DNA of 14,936 nt from an uncultured Desulfobacterales bacterium (lineage in GTDB: Bacteria; Desulfobacterota; Desulfobacteria; Desulfobacterales; JAFDCJ01): assembly GCA_945787595.1 (NCBI GenBank), contig CALZJV010000079.1, forward strand, positions 1-14,936, read 5' to 3'. Below are positions 14,277 through 14,936 of the stretch, piece by piece. The translations under genes and the position numbers were made by a program. The notes below the pieces were generated by a model that saw nothing but the letters and a program-made list of their open reading frames with translations, searched no databases and was not told the origin of the DNA. Every line of letters begins with the position of its first letter. Position 1 is the stretch's first letter.

Positions 14277-14936
14277 TCAGCTTACCTTGCGGTCCACGAT
14301 TTCTTTGAATTCTTCAGTTGTCAGCAGGGCCCGCTTTTCGGCCCCTTTTTGTTTGACTTCCTTCAGAATATCCACAACCGCATCATCGCTGACGTTCTGG
14401 ATACCCAACTTTTCGAGTGTATAGGTAATGGATGCCTTGCCGCTTTTTTTGCCGAGCACGACCTCCCCTTCCCGACCAAAAAACTGGGGGGCGGTAGCAA
14501 ACATCGACAGCGGCTTTTTCATCACCATATCAACGCCGATACCGGATTCCCGGGTATAATTCCCTTTTCCGATAATAGGTTTGTTGGTGGCAGGTGTTAC
14601 TCCGGAAATTTCTTCAGCCAGCTTGCAAAGAGAGAGGATTTCGTCAAACTTGTAGTTTGTCTCATAACCCAGCAGGACCTCGAGGCCGACCATAAGCTCT
14701 TCCAGGGCGGCATTACCGGTTCTTTCGCCCAGGCCGTTGATACACGAATGGACGACCTCGGCACCCGCCGTAACGGCGGCAAGCTCCGTGGCAACCCCCA
14801 TGCCGAAATCATTATGGGTATGGATTTCTACCGGTAACCCGGTGAGCGCCTTCATCTTTCGGACCATATATTTAATGGCCTCCGGCAGCGCACATCCCAT
14901 GGTATCCACGAGACCGATCGAATCGGGTGGAGACTC
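14277..14936 (-). CDS. isopropylmalate/homocitrate synthase-family enzyme, C-terminal part
   Basis: The 219 visible residues are the C-terminal part of a DRE-TIM metallolyase (HMGL-like family) whose start lies beyond the right edge; the frame is open to base 14936. Visible motifs are GLVDTMG (8-14), the metal-binding VEIHTHND (36-43, with His39 and His41), AGAEVVHSCINGLGERTGNA (57-76) and the post-barrel region NKPIIGKGNYTRESGIGVDM, then GKKSGKASI. These enzymes condense acetyl-CoA with a 2-oxo acid, as in leucine, citramalate or homocitrate synthesis; the exact acceptor cannot be told without the N-terminal half. There is no long allosteric domain after the catalytic part, unlike classical LeuA, so a LeuA-like but unregulated or homocitrate-type enzyme is plausible. 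It converges on the operon and is probably unrelated to it. No clear terminator is seen in the 144-base gap. Confidence 0.87.
   Translation of the reverse strand, partial: ESPPDSIGLVDTMGCALPEAIKYMVRKMKALTGLPVEIHTHNDFGMGVATELAAVTAGAEVVHSCINGLGERTGNAALEELMVGLEVLLGYETNYKFDEILSLCKLAEEISGVTPATNKPIIGKGNYTRESGIGVDMVMKKPLSMFATAPQFFGREGEVVLGKKSGKASITYTLEKLGIQNVSDDAVVDILKEVKQKGAEKRALLTTEEFKEIVDRKVS

Overview
The window looks like chromosomal DNA from a Gram-negative, probably anaerobic bacterium of the Desulfobacterota (former deltaproteobacteria). This is inferred from a branched-chain-type ABC importer carrying its own accessory genes, from the protein flavour, and from intergenic elements built of short TTCGATATTC-like and CAGGTTTCAGG-like units that I associate with that group. 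No rRNA or tRNA gene marks the species. There are three compositional zones: an AT-rich left end (1 to about 2330), a GC-richer operon (about 2441 to 14132), and a convergent gene at the right edge.

Left end. A small AT-rich minus-strand gene (43-816) encodes a secreted family-3 solute-binding protein. It is followed 15 bases later by what looks like the start of another gene cut by the window edge. About 1.6 kb of decayed DNA comes next: a minus-strand terminator, the C-terminal stub of a tyrosine recombinase, a frameshifted minus-strand pseudogene between two copies of a 13-base direct repeat, an inverted repeat, and the C-terminal part of a broken TIM-barrel (phosphoenolpyruvate-hydrolase-like) gene with two in-frame stops.

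Operon. From 2797 to 14132 all genes lie on the plus strand: LivH-type permease, LivM-type permease, periplasmic binding protein, LivG-type ATPase, a fusion of a LivF-type ATPase to a UPF0261 (Tm-1 N-terminal-like) domain, a TIM-barrel protein (Tm-1 C-terminal-like), a flotillin/SPFH protein, a stand-alone SRPBCC protein, and a fusion of a second SRPBCC domain to a zinc-free quinone-oxidoreductase-type dehydrogenase. The two halves of the plant Tm-1 protein appear here in the same order as consecutive genes, and the first half is covalently attached to a transporter ATPase. The likely theme is uptake of an unidentified small organic or amphipathic molecule, its handling by the UPF0261/TIM-barrel pair, and further binding or reduction by the SRPBCC and dehydrogenase proteins, perhaps at a flotillin membrane platform. 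The substrate is unknown.

Between the genes lie a large imperfect hairpin (after the binding-protein gene) and two related repeats flanking the TIM-barrel gene. The first of these supplies the last codons and stop of the transporter fusion. At the right edge a convergent minus-strand gene encodes the C-terminal part of an isopropylmalate/homocitrate synthase-family enzyme.
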